Shown piece after piece: positions 47,827 through 57,059 of a stretch of DNA of 64,000 nt. The position numbers and the translations under genes are program-made. The notes under the pieces are model-generated. The model saw only the letters and a program-made list of their open reading frames with translations, was not told the DNA's origin and ran no database searches. The stretch's first letter is position 1; each line of letters begins with the position of its first letter. Source of the DNA: Actinomadura rupiterrae (GTDB lineage: Bacteria > Actinomycetota > Actinomycetes > Streptosporangiales > Streptosporangiaceae). Where the stretch lies: contig NZ_JAMZEA010000007.1 of NCBI RefSeq assembly GCF_024172125.1, positions 124,001-188,000 on the forward strand, written 5' to 3'.

Positions 47827-48072
47827 GGCGGGCCTCCGTGGTGCCGGCGGATCGGTCCGGGGCGCGGGGGCGCGTCCCGGCGGGGATCAGCGGCGGCTAC
47901 ACAGAGCGCTGGCCTGCCTGCGGAGATCCACGTGGCGGCGCGCTACGAGGGAGGTTCTGTCGTCCACGGGACCATGGTGACCCAGATTCTCCCTAAAGTC
48001 AACTTGAAAAGTATGGAATTACTCCGAAGAAGAGGGGACGCGTCGGGCCGCGCCCCCTCCTCGTACAGTCGG

Positions 48073-49506
48073 TCACGCGACGCGCTCCGCTTCCGGCGCG
48101 TCCACCTGCTGCGATGCGGCCGCGCGCGGGGTGCGCAGCAGGACCAGTGCCGCCACCCCTCCGACCGCCGCGATCACGGCCGCCACCAGGAACGCGGTCC
48201 GGAAGCCCTCGGTGAGGCGGACGGCGTCGCCCAGCGCGTTCGCGCCGTGCGAGGCGGCGAACGCGGTCGCACCGGCCAGCCCGAGCGCCGATCCGACCTG
48301 GTAGGAGGTGTTGACGATGCCGGACGCGAGCCCGGCCTGCTCCGCCGGGGCGCCGGCGAGCGCGGACATCATGGTCGGGATGAAGGCGAGCGACATCCCG
48401 AGGGCCGCCACCAGCGACGCGGCGAGCACGTCGGCGGCGAAGCTCCCGTCCGCCCGGACGAAGGTCAGCCCGGCGAGGCCGAGCGCCAGCACCAGCAGTC
48501 CGGTCACGGCCAGCGGCTTCATGCCGAACCGGGCCATCAGCCGTCCGGTCACGCCGACCATCAGGATCATGATCGTGACGGTCATCGGCAGCAGCGCCGC
48601 GCCGCTGGCGAACGCCCCGAACCCGAGCACCTGCTGCAGGTAGAGGTTCAGGAAGTACCAGGCCGGGATCCAGGCCGCGCCGAGCAGCGCGAACGCCAGG
48701 TTGGCGGCGGCGAGGCCGGGCACCCGCCAGATCGACGGCGGCGCGAGCGGCTCCCGGACGGCCTTCTGCACGATCGCGAACAGCACCAGCAGCAGCGCGG
48801 CGCCGCCCAGCTCCAGCAGGGTCGACGCGGCGGTCCAGCCCTGCTCCGGGGCGCGGACGACCGCCAGCACGGCCAGCGCGAGGCCGCCGGTCACCGAGAC
48901 CGCGCCGAGCAGGTCCACCGAGCCGCGGCGGGCGGCGACGGCGGGCAGCACGGCCGGGACGGCGGCGAGCGTCGCCAGCCCGATCGGGATGTAGATCACG
49001 AACACCCACGGCCAGCTCAGCCACTGGGTGAGCACGCCGCCGAGGAACACGCCCGCGGTGCCGCCCGCGGGGGCCGCCGCGCCGTACAGCGCCATGGCCT
49101 TGCCCAGCTCCTTCGGGTTGCCGCCGAAGGTCGCCATGAGCAGCGCCATCGCGGCCGGGGTGATCAGCGCGCCGCCGACGCCCTGGACGCCGCGGCCGAG
49201 CAGCTCGACCCAGGCGTCCTGCGCGGCCGCGGCGACCACCGAGCCGCCGATGAGCACCGCCCAGCCCGCCGCGAAGACCCGGCGGGCGCCGAGCAGGTCG
49301 GCGAGCCGCCCGCCGAGCAGCAGCAGGCCGCCGAACACGACCACGTAGGCGTTGAACACCCACTGCAGCCCGCCGGGCGAGAAGCCCAGGTCGCGCTGCA
49401 TGTCGGGCAGCGCCACTCCGATGATCGAGGTGTCCATGATGACCATGAACTGGGCCGTGGCGAGCACCAGCAGCGCCCACCACCGCCTCGGGTTCGACGC
49501 GGACAT
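48073..49506 (-). CDS. MFS transporter, DHA2 (14-TMS) drug:H+ antiporter family
   Basis: This 477-residue membrane protein starts RRWWALLVLATAQFMVIMDT and has the DHA2 motifs IMDTSIIGVALPDM, LLLGGRLADLLGARRVF (motif A) and GRGVQGVGGALITPAAMALL. About 14 transmembrane helices fit the length. Relatives export drugs, dyes or siderophores; the substrate is unknown. The ATG at 49506 has AGGAGGCGGAG upstream. Two CsoR/CstR-like palindromes lie in its promoter region, hinting at induction by metal or sulfur stress. No regulator gene is adjacent. Confidence 0.93.
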   Translation of the reverse strand: MSASNPRRWWALLVLATAQFMVIMDTSIIGVALPDMQRDLGFSPGGLQWVFNAYVVVFGGLLLLGGRLADLLGARRVFAAGWAVLIGGSVVAAAAQDAWVELLGRGVQGVGGALITPAAMALLMATFGGNPKELGKAMALYGAAAPAGGTAGVFLGGVLTQWLSWPWVFVIYIPIGLATLAAVPAVLPAVAARRGSVDLLGAVSVTGGLALAVLAVVRAPEQGWTAASTLLELGGAALLLVLFAIVQKAVREPLAPPSIWRVPGLAAANLAFALLGAAWIPAWYFLNLYLQQVLGFGAFASGAALLPMTVTIMILMVGVTGRLMARFGMKPLAVTGLLVLALGLAGLTFVRADGSFAADVLAASLVAALGMSLAFIPTMMSALAGAPAEQAGLASGIVNTSYQVGSALGLAGATAFAASHGANALGDAVRLTEGFRTAFLVAAVIAAVGGVAALVLLRTPRAAASQQVDAPEAERVA

Positions 49507-49517
49507 CTCCGCCTCCT

Positions 49518-49534
49518 ATACCTATGGGGGGTAT
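49518..49534 (-). promoter_or_regulatory. CsoR/CstR-like operator, proximal copy
   Basis: On the minus strand ATACCCCCCATAGGTAT reads as a 17-bp interrupted palindrome, about 12 bp before the MFS start. Its left half is identical to that of the second copy at 49559-49575. Sites of the form ATACCC...GGGTAT are bound by DUF156 regulators (CsoR, CstR, FrmR). The assignment is by sequence form only. Confidence 0.45.
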
Positions 49535-49558
49535 CTGTTTGACGCGGAGAAACCTAAC

Positions 49559-49575
49559 ACACCCCTGGGGGGTAT
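49559..49575 (-). promoter_or_regulatory. CsoR/CstR-like operator, distal copy
   Basis: On the minus strand ATACCCCCCAGGGGTGT repeats the ATACCCCCCA half site of the proximal copy, with a 41-bp centre-to-centre distance. Two copies on nearly the same face of the helix support a real operator pair. Confidence 0.45.
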
Positions 49576-49612
49576 GCTCTGTGACGTGCGTCACCCGGAC
49601 CTGGAAATGCGG

Positions 49613-49648
49613 AGGCCCCCGGACGCGGTCATCGCGCTCCGGGGGCCT
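49613..49648 (-). terminator. Terminator of recG
   Basis: AGGCCCCCGG (49613-49622) pairs with CCGGGGGCCT (49639-49648), with an inner CGCG/CGCG pair. It lies 53 bp beyond the recG stop and before the MFS promoter. Confidence 0.7.
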
Positions 49649-49701
49649 GGCAGCCCGCTGATCAGGGCTTTCCTAGGCGGTGGGCCTCTTCGAGTACCCG
49701 G

Positions 49702-51894
49702 TCAGGTCTTTTCGAGGTACTCGGTGCGCTCCTCGTCGAGCAGGGACGCCAGCTCGGCCGCCAGGCCGGGGTGCCGTTCCAGGTCCGGGTCGTCCTCGAC
49801 CAGGGCGGTCGCCTCCTCGCGGGCCAGCCGGATCACGTCCTCGTCCCGCTGGAGGGTCAGCAGCCGCAGGCTGGACGCCCGTCCGGCCTGGGCCGCGCCG
49901 AGCACGTCGCCCTCGCGGCGCTGCTCCAGGTCCAGCCGGGAGAGCGCGAAGCCGTCGGTCGTCGAGGCCACCGCGTCCAGGCGCTCGCGCGCCTTGGAGC
50001 CCGGCTCGGCGTCGGTGACCAGCAGGCACAGCCCCGGGAGCGTGCCGCGCCCGACCCGGCCGCGCAGCTGGTGCAGCTGCGACACCCCGAACCGGTCCGC
50101 GTCCATGATCACCATCACGGTCGCGTTCGGCACGTCCACGCCGACCTCGATCACCGTCGTGGCGAGCAGCACGTCCAGCTCCCCCGCCGCGAACCGGCGC
50201 ATGACCGCGTCCTTCTCGTCCGGGTGCAGCTTGCCGTGCAGGACGCCGATCCGCAGGCCGGACAGCAGCTCGCCCTCCAGCATCGGCAGCAGCTCCATGA
50301 TCCCGAGCGGGGAGCGCCGGCCCTCCTCGTCCGGCGCGGGCACGTCGCCCTCGTCGCCCTCCTGCTCGCCGATCCGCGGGCACACGATGTAGATCTGCCG
50401 CCCGGTGCCCGCCTCCTCCCGGATCCGCTCCCAGGTGCGGGCGAGGAACGCCGGTTTCTCCGGCGGCACCACATGCGTGCTGATCTTCGCCCGTCCGGCC
50501 GGGAGCTGGCCCAGCACGGACGTCTCCAGATCGCCGAACACCGTCATGGCGACCGTCCGCGGGATCGGCGTCGCGGTCATGACCAGCACGTGCGGGCGTC
50601 CGCCGGACACCTTCTCGCGCAGCGCGTCCCGCTGCTCGACGCCGAACCGGTGCTGCTCGTCCACCACCACGAGCCCGAGGTCGGCGAACTGCACGTGGTT
50701 CTCCAGCAGAGCGTGCGTCCCGACGACGATCCCGGCGCTTCCGGACGCCGCCTCAAGCAGCGATTCCCGCTTGGCTTTGGCTCCCTGCGACCCGGTGACC
50801 AGCGTCACCCGCGTCGCGTTCTCGGCCCCGCCGATCTGCCCGGCCTGACCCAGCTCCCCCAGCATCTTGCTGATCGACCGGAAATGCTGCTGCGCGAGCA
50901 CTTCGGTAGGCGCGAGAAGCGCCGCCTGCCCGCCGTTATCCACAACCTGCAACATCGCCCGCAGCGCGACTATGGTCTTTCCCGCGCCGACGTCGCCCTG
51001 GAGGAGGCGGTGCATGGGGTGGGATTCGGCGAGGTCGGCGGTGATCTCCTCGCCCACCTGGAGCTGGCCTTCGGTGAGGTCGAACGGGAGGCGCTGGTCG
51101 AAGGCGCTCAGGATGCCGTCGGCCGTGGCCGGACGGGGTTTCGCGGGCAGCGCGGCGGCCGCCTGGCGGCGCTGGGCCAGGGCGATCTGGAGGACGAACG
51201 CCTCGTCCCACTTCAGCCGCTTGCGGGCGCGTCCCAGCTGCTCCCAGTCCTTCGGGCGGTGGATGCCCTCGTAGGCGTCGGCCAAGGAGATCATGCCGAG
51301 CCGCTTGCGGATCGACTCGGGCATCGGGTCGTCGCCGAGGTCGGCCATGTCCAGGACGGTCCCGACCGACTTGCCGATCGCGTCGATGTCCAGGCCCTTG
51401 GTGGTCGGGTAGATCGGGATGATCTCGTCCGCCCACTCGCGCGCGGCGGCGTCGGCGTCGCGGGCGTGCACGACCTTGTACTGCGGGTGGGTGAGCTGGC
51501 GCTGCGGGCGGCCCGAGCGCGGCCGGTAGGTGCTGATCTTGCCCGCGAACAGGCCGCGGGTGCCCGGCGACAGGTCGCGTTCGGCGACGTAGGAGCCGCG
51601 CCGGCCGAAGAAGCTCAGCTTCAGCTCGCCGGTGCCGTCGGTGACGGTGATCTCCAGCACGTAGCCGGGGCTGCGGCTCAGCGTGCGGCCCTGCACCTTG
51701 ACGACCTCGGCCATGACGGTGACGTGCTCGTCGTCGGCCAGCTCGTTCAGCGGGGTCAGCTCGCCCCGGTGCGCGTAGCGGCGCGGGTAGTGGTGCAGGA
51801 GGTCGCGGGCCGTGTGCAGGTCCAGCCCCTTGGAGAGGACCTTGGCGGTCTTGTCGCCCAGGACTTTGCGCAACGGCTCGTCGAGGTTCGTCAC
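49702..51894 (-). CDS. recG: ATP-dependent DNA helicase RecG
   Basis: RecG remodels stalled forks and branched DNA. The 730-residue protein has the N-terminal wedge domain (OB fold around VMAEVVKVQGRTL), Walker A GDVGAGKTIVALRAML, the DExx box VVVDEQHRFGVEQR, TATPIPRT, and C-terminal motifs ATTVIEVGVDVPNA and QLRGRVGRG. It starts at a GTG (51894) without a strong binding site. The order recG, DAK2-domain gene, rpmB (reverse) is conserved in Gram-positive bacteria. Confidence 0.97.
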   Translation of the reverse strand: MTNLDEPLRKVLGDKTAKVLSKGLDLHTARDLLHHYPRRYAHRGELTPLNELADDEHVTVMAEVVKVQGRTLSRSPGYVLEITVTDGTGELKLSFFGRRGSYVAERDLSPGTRGLFAGKISTYRPRSGRPQRQLTHPQYKVVHARDADAAAREWADEIIPIYPTTKGLDIDAIGKSVGTVLDMADLGDDPMPESIRKRLGMISLADAYEGIHRPKDWEQLGRARKRLKWDEAFVLQIALAQRRQAAAALPAKPRPATADGILSAFDQRLPFDLTEGQLQVGEEITADLAESHPMHRLLQGDVGAGKTIVALRAMLQVVDNGGQAALLAPTEVLAQQHFRSISKMLGELGQAGQIGGAENATRVTLVTGSQGAKAKRESLLEAASGSAGIVVGTHALLENHVQFADLGLVVVDEQHRFGVEQRDALREKVSGGRPHVLVMTATPIPRTVAMTVFGDLETSVLGQLPAGRAKISTHVVPPEKPAFLARTWERIREEAGTGRQIYIVCPRIGEQEGDEGDVPAPDEEGRRSPLGIMELLPMLEGELLSGLRIGVLHGKLHPDEKDAVMRRFAAGELDVLLATTVIEVGVDVPNATVMVIMDADRFGVSQLHQLRGRVGRGTLPGLCLLVTDAEPGSKARERLDAVASTTDGFALSRLDLEQRREGDVLGAAQAGRASSLRLLTLQRDEDVIRLAREEATALVEDDPDLERHPGLAAELASLLDEERTEYLEKT

Positions 51895-51966
51895 CCGTCT
51901 TTTCTACCGCGCCCGCCCGTCATTCCATGCAGGGTCACCGACAGGGTCGCCAGCAGGGCCCGCCCG

Positions 51967-53579
51967 TCATTCCACGCCGACGAGCAGCGGGTAGAGCTCC
52001 TGGCGGCCCTCGTAGGAGACGGTCTCGACGTCCGGGTGGCGCAGGCGGAGGTGGGCTTCGAGGCGGTCGGTGAGGTCGTCCGGGGCGTGCCTGCCGCGGA
52101 CGAGGGTGACCAGCTCGCCGCCGCCGGAGAGCATCCGGTCGAGCAGCCCGTGCGCGGTGCGGGACAGGTCCCGGCCGATCATGGCGACGTCGCCGTCGAT
52201 CAGCCCGAGGACGTCGCCCGGGCGGCACAGCCCGACGCTGGTCACGGCCTCCTCGGCGGCGATCTCCAGCTGGCCGAACCGGGTGGCGCCCGCGGCGCGG
52301 GTCATCGCGATCACGTCGTCGGCGAACCGGCGCACCGGGTCGTGCACCGCGAGCGCCGCCAGCCCCTGGACGGACGCCCTGGTCGGCACGACCGCGATCC
52401 GCGCGCCGCCCTCGCGGGCGCGCTCGGCGGCGGCCTCGGCCAGGTCCAGCACCTCCGGCTCGTTCGGCAGGACGGCCACCTCGTCCCCGGCCGCGAGGAT
52501 CGCCTCGGCGAGCACGGCCAGCGGCGGGACGGTCCCGGACGCGCGCCGCACCACCAGCGCGCCGTTCTCCTCGAACAGCTCGGCGAGGCCCTCGGCGGCG
52601 GTGACGGCGACGACGGCGCGTCCGATGCAGGGTGCCTGCGGGCCGTGGCCGTCGGCGGCCTTCAGGTAGGTGACGCGGATCCGGTGCGGGCGGCCGGCCG
52701 CGAGCCCCGCCTCGATCGCGGCTCCGGCGTCGTCCACGTGGACGTGCACGTTCCACAGTCCGTCGCCGCCGACGACCACGAGGGAGTCGCCGAGGCCGTC
52801 CAGGGCGGCGCGGAGGATGTGGATGGCGTCGTCGGGGGCGTCCAGGAGGTACATGACCTCGTAGCCGGGGCCGGGGCGCTCGTCCTCCCGGGGCGCGGCC
52901 GGGCCGGGGGCGGGCGCGGTGCGCGGCGGGACGACGTACCGCTCGGGGTACTCGTCGGTGATCACGGCGGCGAGCGCGTCGAGCACGACGCAGAGGCCCG
53001 CGCCGCCCGCGTCCACGACACCGCTGCGGGACAGCACGTCCAGCTGGCCGGTCGTGGCCCGCAGCGCGCGCCGCGCCCCGGCCGCCGCCGCCCGCGCCGC
53101 CCCGCCGAGCGTCTGCTGGTCGCCGATCTGCCCGGACGCGTCGGCGAGCACGCTCAGGATCGTCCCCTCCACCGGGTGCTCGACGGCGTGCCGGGCGAGC
53201 AGCGCCGCGTAACCGAGCGCCTCACCGAGCACCCGGCCGTCCGGCGGCGGCGCGTCCCGCCCGCCGAGGATCTCGGCGAGCCCGCGCAGGAACTGGCTCA
53301 AGATCACCCCGGAGTTGCCGCGCGCCCCGAGCAGCGCGCCGCGGGCCAGCGTCCGCCATACCTCCTGGGTATCGGCACCTCCTGGGTATCGGCGTCCTCG
53401 GGCAGCTCCTGGACGGCGTCGGCGGCCGCCAGGACGGTCAGGTGCAGGTTCGTGCCCGTGTCGCCGTCCGGGACGGGGAACACGTTGAGCGCGTCGATCT
53501 CCGCGCGGGTCCGGCCGAGCGCCTCGGCCGCCAGCCCGCACCAGCGCCGGACCGCCGCGCCGTCGAGAACCTCGCCCAT
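51967..53579 (-). pseudogene. DAK2/DhaL-domain protein (FakA-like), frameshifted by a 17-bp duplication
   Basis: The intact gene would encode about 530 residues: a DhaL-like kinase domain (ALNVFPVPDGDTGTNL, GARGNSGVILSQFLRG, DAGGAGLCVVLDAL) and a C-terminal domain of the FakA/YloV type. FakA-type proteins phosphorylate fatty acids bound to FakB; a role here is inferred from family. The ATG at 53579 has GGAG upstream. After EDADTQEV the frame is lost: a perfect 17-bp tandem duplication (53360-53393) shifts it. With one copy the reading is DADTQEVWRTLARGALLG without a break. The rest of the gene is intact, so the event is recent or a sequencing/assembly artefact. Confidence 0.85.
53360..53393 (-). 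repeat. Perfect 17-bp tandem duplication that disrupts the DAK2 gene
   Basis: ACCTCCTGGGTATCGGC occurs at 53360-53376 and again at 53377-53393 with no mismatch. Seventeen is not a multiple of three, so two copies shift the DAK2 frame and one copy restores it. Expansion to three copies would not restore it; loss of one or gain of two would. Confidence 0.95.
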
Positions 53580-53835
53580 CCCGCTCCCGCCCGCCGCGCC
53601 GGTTTCCGGCCACGGCCACTCGCGATTCCGGACCACCGGTCTATCGCGCCCATCATGTCCTTGGGAACACCGGCGACCGGGGAATCCGCAGGCCGATTCG
53701 CCTACACGCCGCAGCCTGGGCTACTCTGATCCATGCGCCTCGTCCCGAGGCGCTCGTCAGGATGCGCCTCCGGTGCCGGTCACCTAGCCCGGGGCGGTCT
53801 GATCCAGAGCATCGACACCCAACTTGGAGTTTCCC

Positions 53836-54030
53836 GTGGCTTCCGTCTGCGACGTCTGCGGCAAGGGACCCGGTTTCGGCATGCGCGTCTCCCACTCGCA
53901 CCGCCGCACCCCGCGCCGCTGGAACCCCAACATCCAGCGCGTGCGCGCCGTCGTGAACGGCGCCACCAAGCGGATCAACGCCTGCACCTCCTGCATCAAG
54001 GCGGGCAAGGTCGTCAAGCCGACCGTCTGA
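53836..54030 (+). CDS. rpmB: 50S ribosomal protein bL28
   Basis: The 64-residue protein starts VASVCDVCGKGPGFGMRVSH and has a second cysteine pair in INACTSCIKAG, so it is the zinc-containing form. The GTG at 53836 has GGAG 7 nt upstream. A hairpin (GCGCCTCG at 53735-53742 with CGAGGCGC at 53746-53753) lies in its leader. It is divergent from the DAK2 gene and followed by a terminator. Confidence 0.96.
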   Translation: MASVCDVCGKGPGFGMRVSHSHRRTPRRWNPNIQRVRAVVNGATKRINACTSCIKAGKVVKPTV

Positions 54031-54046
54031 CCTTCCAGACCCCGAG

Positions 54047-54075
54047 AACCGGCCGAGGGCGACCTCCGGCCGGTT
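54047..54075 (+). terminator. Terminator of rpmB
   Basis: AACCGGCCG (54047-54055) pairs with CGGCCGGTT (54067-54075), followed on the plus strand by TTCTCGTT. It starts 16 bp after the rpmB stop. Confidence 0.75.
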
Positions 54076-54136
54076 TTCTCGTTATCCCGGAAGCCCTGAG
54101 CCCGGACGCGCCGACGCGGCGTCCGGGCGGGGTCGA

Positions 54137-54949
54137 TCAGGCGTGGTGAAGGTTCCAGGCGTGGTCCACGGGGCCGATACCGGCCCCTAGCGGGAAGCCG
54201 GCGGCGATGGCGCCCGTCACGTAGCGCTTGGCCTTCTCCACGGCCTCGGGCACCGATTCGCCCTTGGCGAGGTTCGAGGCGATCGCGGACGCGAGCGTGC
54301 AGCCCGTCCCGTGGGTGTGGCGGTTGTCGTGCCGTTCGGCGGTGAAGCGGTACTCGGACGTCCCGTCGAACAGCAGGTCAGCGGGCTCGCCCGGCAGGTG
54401 GCCGCCCTTCACCAGGACCCACTGCGGGCCCAGCTCCTTGACGGCCTCGGCCGCGCCGCGCATGCCGGACTCGTCCACGACCTTGACGCCCGTGAGCTGC
54501 TCGACCTCGAACAGGTTCGGCGTGACGACCGTCGCGACGGGCAGCAGCCTGGTCCGGACGGCCTCCACGGCGTCCTGGGCGAGCAGCGAGTCGCCGTGCT
54601 TGGAGACGCCGACCGGGTCGACCACGACCGGCGCGGACACCCCGGCGAGCACCTCGGCGACCAGCTCCACCAGCGCCTTCGAGGCGAGCATGCCGGTCTT
54701 CACGGCGTCCGCGCCGATGTCGCCGAGCACCGAGTCGAGCTGCGCGCGGACGGCCTCGGGCGGCAGCTCCCAGTAGCCCTGGACGCCGAGGGAGTTCTGC
54801 GCCGTCACGGCGGCGATCACGCTCATGCCGTGCACGCCGTTGGCGAGCATGGCCTTCAGGTCGGCCTGGATCCCCGCGCCGCCGCCGGAGTCGGAACCGG
54901 CGACGGTGAGGACGAGCGGAGGGGCCTGACCCGGCTGGTGGGACGTCAT
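54137..54949 (-). CDS. thiD: Hydroxymethylpyrimidine/phosphomethylpyrimidine kinase
   Basis: ThiD phosphorylates HMP and HMP-P for thiamine synthesis. The 270-residue ribokinase-fold protein shows [39 protein letters not shown] and the anion hole [15 protein letters not shown]. The ATG at 54949 gives the normal N-terminus. thiL lies about 750 bp upstream on the same strand, with one unrelated gene between. Confidence 0.95.
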   Translation of the reverse strand: MTSHQPGQAPPLVLTVAGSDSGGGAGIQADLKAMLANGVHGMSVIAAVTAQNSLGVQGYWELPPEAVRAQLDSVLGDIGADAVKTGMLASKALVELVAEVLAGVSAPVVVDPVGVSKHGDSLLAQDAVEAVRTRLLPVATVVTPNLFEVEQLTGVKVVDESGMRGAAEAVKELGPQWVLVKGGHLPGEPADLLFDGTSEYRFTAERHDNRHTHGTGCTLASAIASNLAKGESVPEAVEKAKRYVTGAIAAGFPLGAGIGPVDHAWNLHHA

Positions 54950-54998
54950 GCCGCCCACTCTATTTACCCATTCCCGGCCCACTGCGGCGGGTGCGAGG

Positions 54999-55604
54999 TC
55001 AGCCGCGGACGCAGGCCTGGCGGTTCAGCACGCAGTCGACCGGGGCGGCGACGGCGCCCACGGACGTGTAGGTGATGCGGATCGAGGCGCCCGGCGGGAG
55101 CGCCTGGTCCGAGCGGCTGCGGACGTGCACGGAGGAGCCGGTCGAGACGACGGCCGCGCCGCTGACCGCGCGGACGTCGCCGCCCGGGACGCGGAACGCG
55201 AGCGCCCACCTGGAGAGGGTCGTCGCGCCGTGGTTGCTGATCGTGACCGTGCCGCGGAACCCGCCGGACGTCCGGGACGCGACCCGGAACGCGACGGTGA
55301 CGCCGGTGCGGCCCGCGCCGCGGCTGGCCCGCTCGCCCGGCGAGCGCTCGGACATCGTGCCGTCGCTCGGGCCCTCGCCGTCCTGCGGCGTGGCCGCCTG
55401 CGGCGACTTGTTGAAGTTCAGCGAGATCTGCTGGGTGCTGTACGCGAGCACGACGACACCGGTGGCGATCATCAGCGCGACGAGCGGCATCAGCGGGAAC
55501 GGGACGAGCGCGACGACCACCTTCCAGCGAGGCCGGTCGGACGGTCCGGCCGGTGGCGGCGGGGCCTCGTCTTCGGGCATCCGGAGTCTGGTGTGTCGTC
55601 CCAT
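54999..55604 (-). CDS. Membrane-anchored protein with a CBM2-like domain
   Basis: This 201-residue protein has a cytoplasmic Pro-rich start, one transmembrane helix ([20 protein letters not shown] then GVVVLAYST), a linker, and an extracellular beta domain ([33 protein letters not shown]) that resembles family 2 carbohydrate-binding modules, with a Trp at a likely sugar-stacking position. Two Cys near the C-terminus ([12 protein letters not shown]) may form a disulfide. No catalytic domain is attached. The ligand is unknown; a cell-wall polysaccharide is a guess. It sits between thiL and thiD but has no apparent link to thiamine. Confidence 0.75.
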   Translation of the reverse strand: MGRHTRLRMPEDEAPPPPAGPSDRPRWKVVVALVPFPLMPLVALMIATGVVVLAYSTQQISLNFNKSPQAATPQDGEGPSDGTMSERSPGERASRGAGRTGVTVAFRVASRTSGGFRGTVTISNHGATTLSRWALAFRVPGGDVRAVSGAAVVSTGSSVHVRSRSDQALPPGASIRITYTSVGAVAAPVDCVLNRQACVRG

Positions 55605-55705
55605 CCCATCCCTCTTCGATCACAGGATGTATACCAAACCCTCACCAAGCATGCCTACTGGACGAGTAAACGCCCGGACCCGCGCCGACCCCATTTAACC
55701 TGCGC

Positions 55706-56665
55706 TTAACCCCGAAAGTGGTCCCACCCGCGGACGCCCGGGACGCGGCCGTCCACGGTCACTCCGAAGCCCTCGCCGACGCGTCCGATGACCGTCCAGG
55801 TGGCCGGTAGCGCGGTGCCCGCGGGGAAGGTCGCGGCGAACGCGTGGTCCTCCCCGCCGGTGAGCGCGAGGTGCAGAGGGTCGGGCATCGGGACGGCGTC
55901 GGGCGCCGGTTCGCCCTGGCTCGTCGCCTCCAGGGACGGTGGCAGCGGAACCGCGGACGCCGAGATGTCGATCGCGACGCCGGACAGGTCGGCGATGTGG
56001 CCGAGGTCCTGGAGCAGGCCGTCGCTGACGTCGAGCATCGCGGTCACGCCGTGCGACCGGGCCTCCTCGCCCGCCGCGTACGGGGGCTGCGGGCGGCGGT
56101 GCGCGTCGAGGAAGTCGTCCGGGCCGTCCAGGCCGTTCTCCAGCAGGTACAGGCCGGATGCGGCCCAGCCCAGCCGCCCCCGGACGGCCACCAGGTCGCC
56201 CGGCCGCGCGCCGGACCGGGTGATCGGCGGGGCGCCGCCGAGGTCGCCGAGCGCGGTCACGGCGATCGTGACGGTGGGCGAGCCGACCGTGTCGCCGCCC
56301 GCGATGGACGTCCCGGCCAGGGCCGCCTCGTCCGCGATGCCGTCGTTCAGGCGCAGCGCCCACTCCGCGGACGTGCCGGACGGCGCGCCGAACCCGACGA
56401 GCAGGGCCGTGGGCCGCGCACCCATCGCGACGACGTCCGCGAGGTTCTGCGCGGCGGCCTTTCGGCCGATGTCATAAGCGGACGACCAGTCGAGCCGGAA
56501 ATGGCGGCCCTCGACCAGGACGTCGGTGGTGGCGACGACGCGCCCGTCCGGCGCGGCCACCACGGCGGCGTCGTCGCCGGGGCCGAGCAGCACGTCCGGA
56601 GTGAGGTCGCGCCCGGTCGCCTTCCGGATCAGGCCGAACTCGCCGAGGTCCCCGATGCTCTCCAC
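55706..56665 (-). CDS. thiL: Thiamine-monophosphate kinase
   Basis: ThiL makes thiamine pyrophosphate from thiamine phosphate. The 319-residue PurM/AIR-synthase-fold protein has GPGDDAAVV, TTDVLVEGRHF, QNLADVVAMGARP (Mg binding), and AMLDVSDGLLQDLGHI. The GTG at 56665 has GGGAG 5 nt upstream and gives the usual VESIGDLGEFGLI start; the frame upstream is unsupported. It is divergent from the Lrp-type gene at 56778. Confidence 0.95.
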   Translation of the reverse strand: MESIGDLGEFGLIRKATGRDLTPDVLLGPGDDAAVVAAPDGRVVATTDVLVEGRHFRLDWSSAYDIGRKAAAQNLADVVAMGARPTALLVGFGAPSGTSAEWALRLNDGIADEAALAGTSIAGGDTVGSPTVTIAVTALGDLGGAPPITRSGARPGDLVAVRGRLGWAASGLYLLENGLDGPDDFLDAHRRPQPPYAAGEEARSHGVTAMLDVSDGLLQDLGHIADLSGVAIDISASAVPLPPSLEATSQGEPAPDAVPMPDPLHLALTGGEDHAFAATFPAGTALPATWTVIGRVGEGFGVTVDGRVPGVRGWDHFRG

Positions 56666-56777
56666 TTTTCTCCCGTTCTCCCCCGATTTCCCGCAGACCG
56701 GACCCCGGTCGCCCGCGGCGGCGCGTAACACGATACGGTGACCGTCCGACGTTGAATCTCCGCTTGGGGAGGACGTG

Positions 56778-57011
56778 ATGGTGCAGGCCTACATCCTCAT
56801 CCAGACCGAAGTGGGCAAGGCCGCCGCCGTGGCGGGCCAGATCCGCGGCATCACCGGTGTGACCCTGGCGGAGGACGTCACGGGTCCCTACGACGTGATC
56901 GTTCGAGCGGAGGCGCGCAATGTCGACGAGCTCGGCAAGCTCGTCGTCGCGCAAATCCAGGCGGTCGAAGGGATCACCCGGACGCTCACCTGCCCGATCG
57001 TCCACATCTAG
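56778..57011 (+). CDS. Lrp/AsnC ligand-binding (RAM) domain protein
   Basis: This 77-residue protein (MVQAYILIQTEVGKAAAVAG) is a stand-alone RAM domain with no helix-turn-helix, a widespread actinobacterial small protein next to thiL. RAM domains bind amino acids and form oligomers; partners with DNA-binding domains may be encoded elsewhere. GGGGAGGA precedes the start; a GTG one codon earlier (56775) is an alternative. It is followed by a DUF3515 gene in the same orientation, 7 nt later. Confidence 0.92.
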   Translation: MVQAYILIQTEVGKAAAVAGQIRGITGVTLAEDVTGPYDVIVRAEARNVDELGKLVVAQIQAVEGITRTLTCPIVHI

Positions 57012-57015
57012 GACA

Positions 57016-57059
57016 CTCGTGCGCGGGGCGGCTTCCAGAGCGCTCGTGCGCGGGGCGGC
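57016..57059 (+). repeat. 17-bp direct repeat carrying two alternative GTG starts
   Basis: CTCGTGCGCGGGGCGGC occurs at 57016-57032 and 57043-57059, 27 bp apart. The repeat duplicates the start region of the DUF3515 lipoprotein in frame. Confidence 0.85.

Noticed and set aside
49771-53787. A 1338-codon plus-strand frame
   Set aside because: It is antisense to recG and the DAK2 gene, rich in Arg, Gly, Ala and His, and resembles no family.
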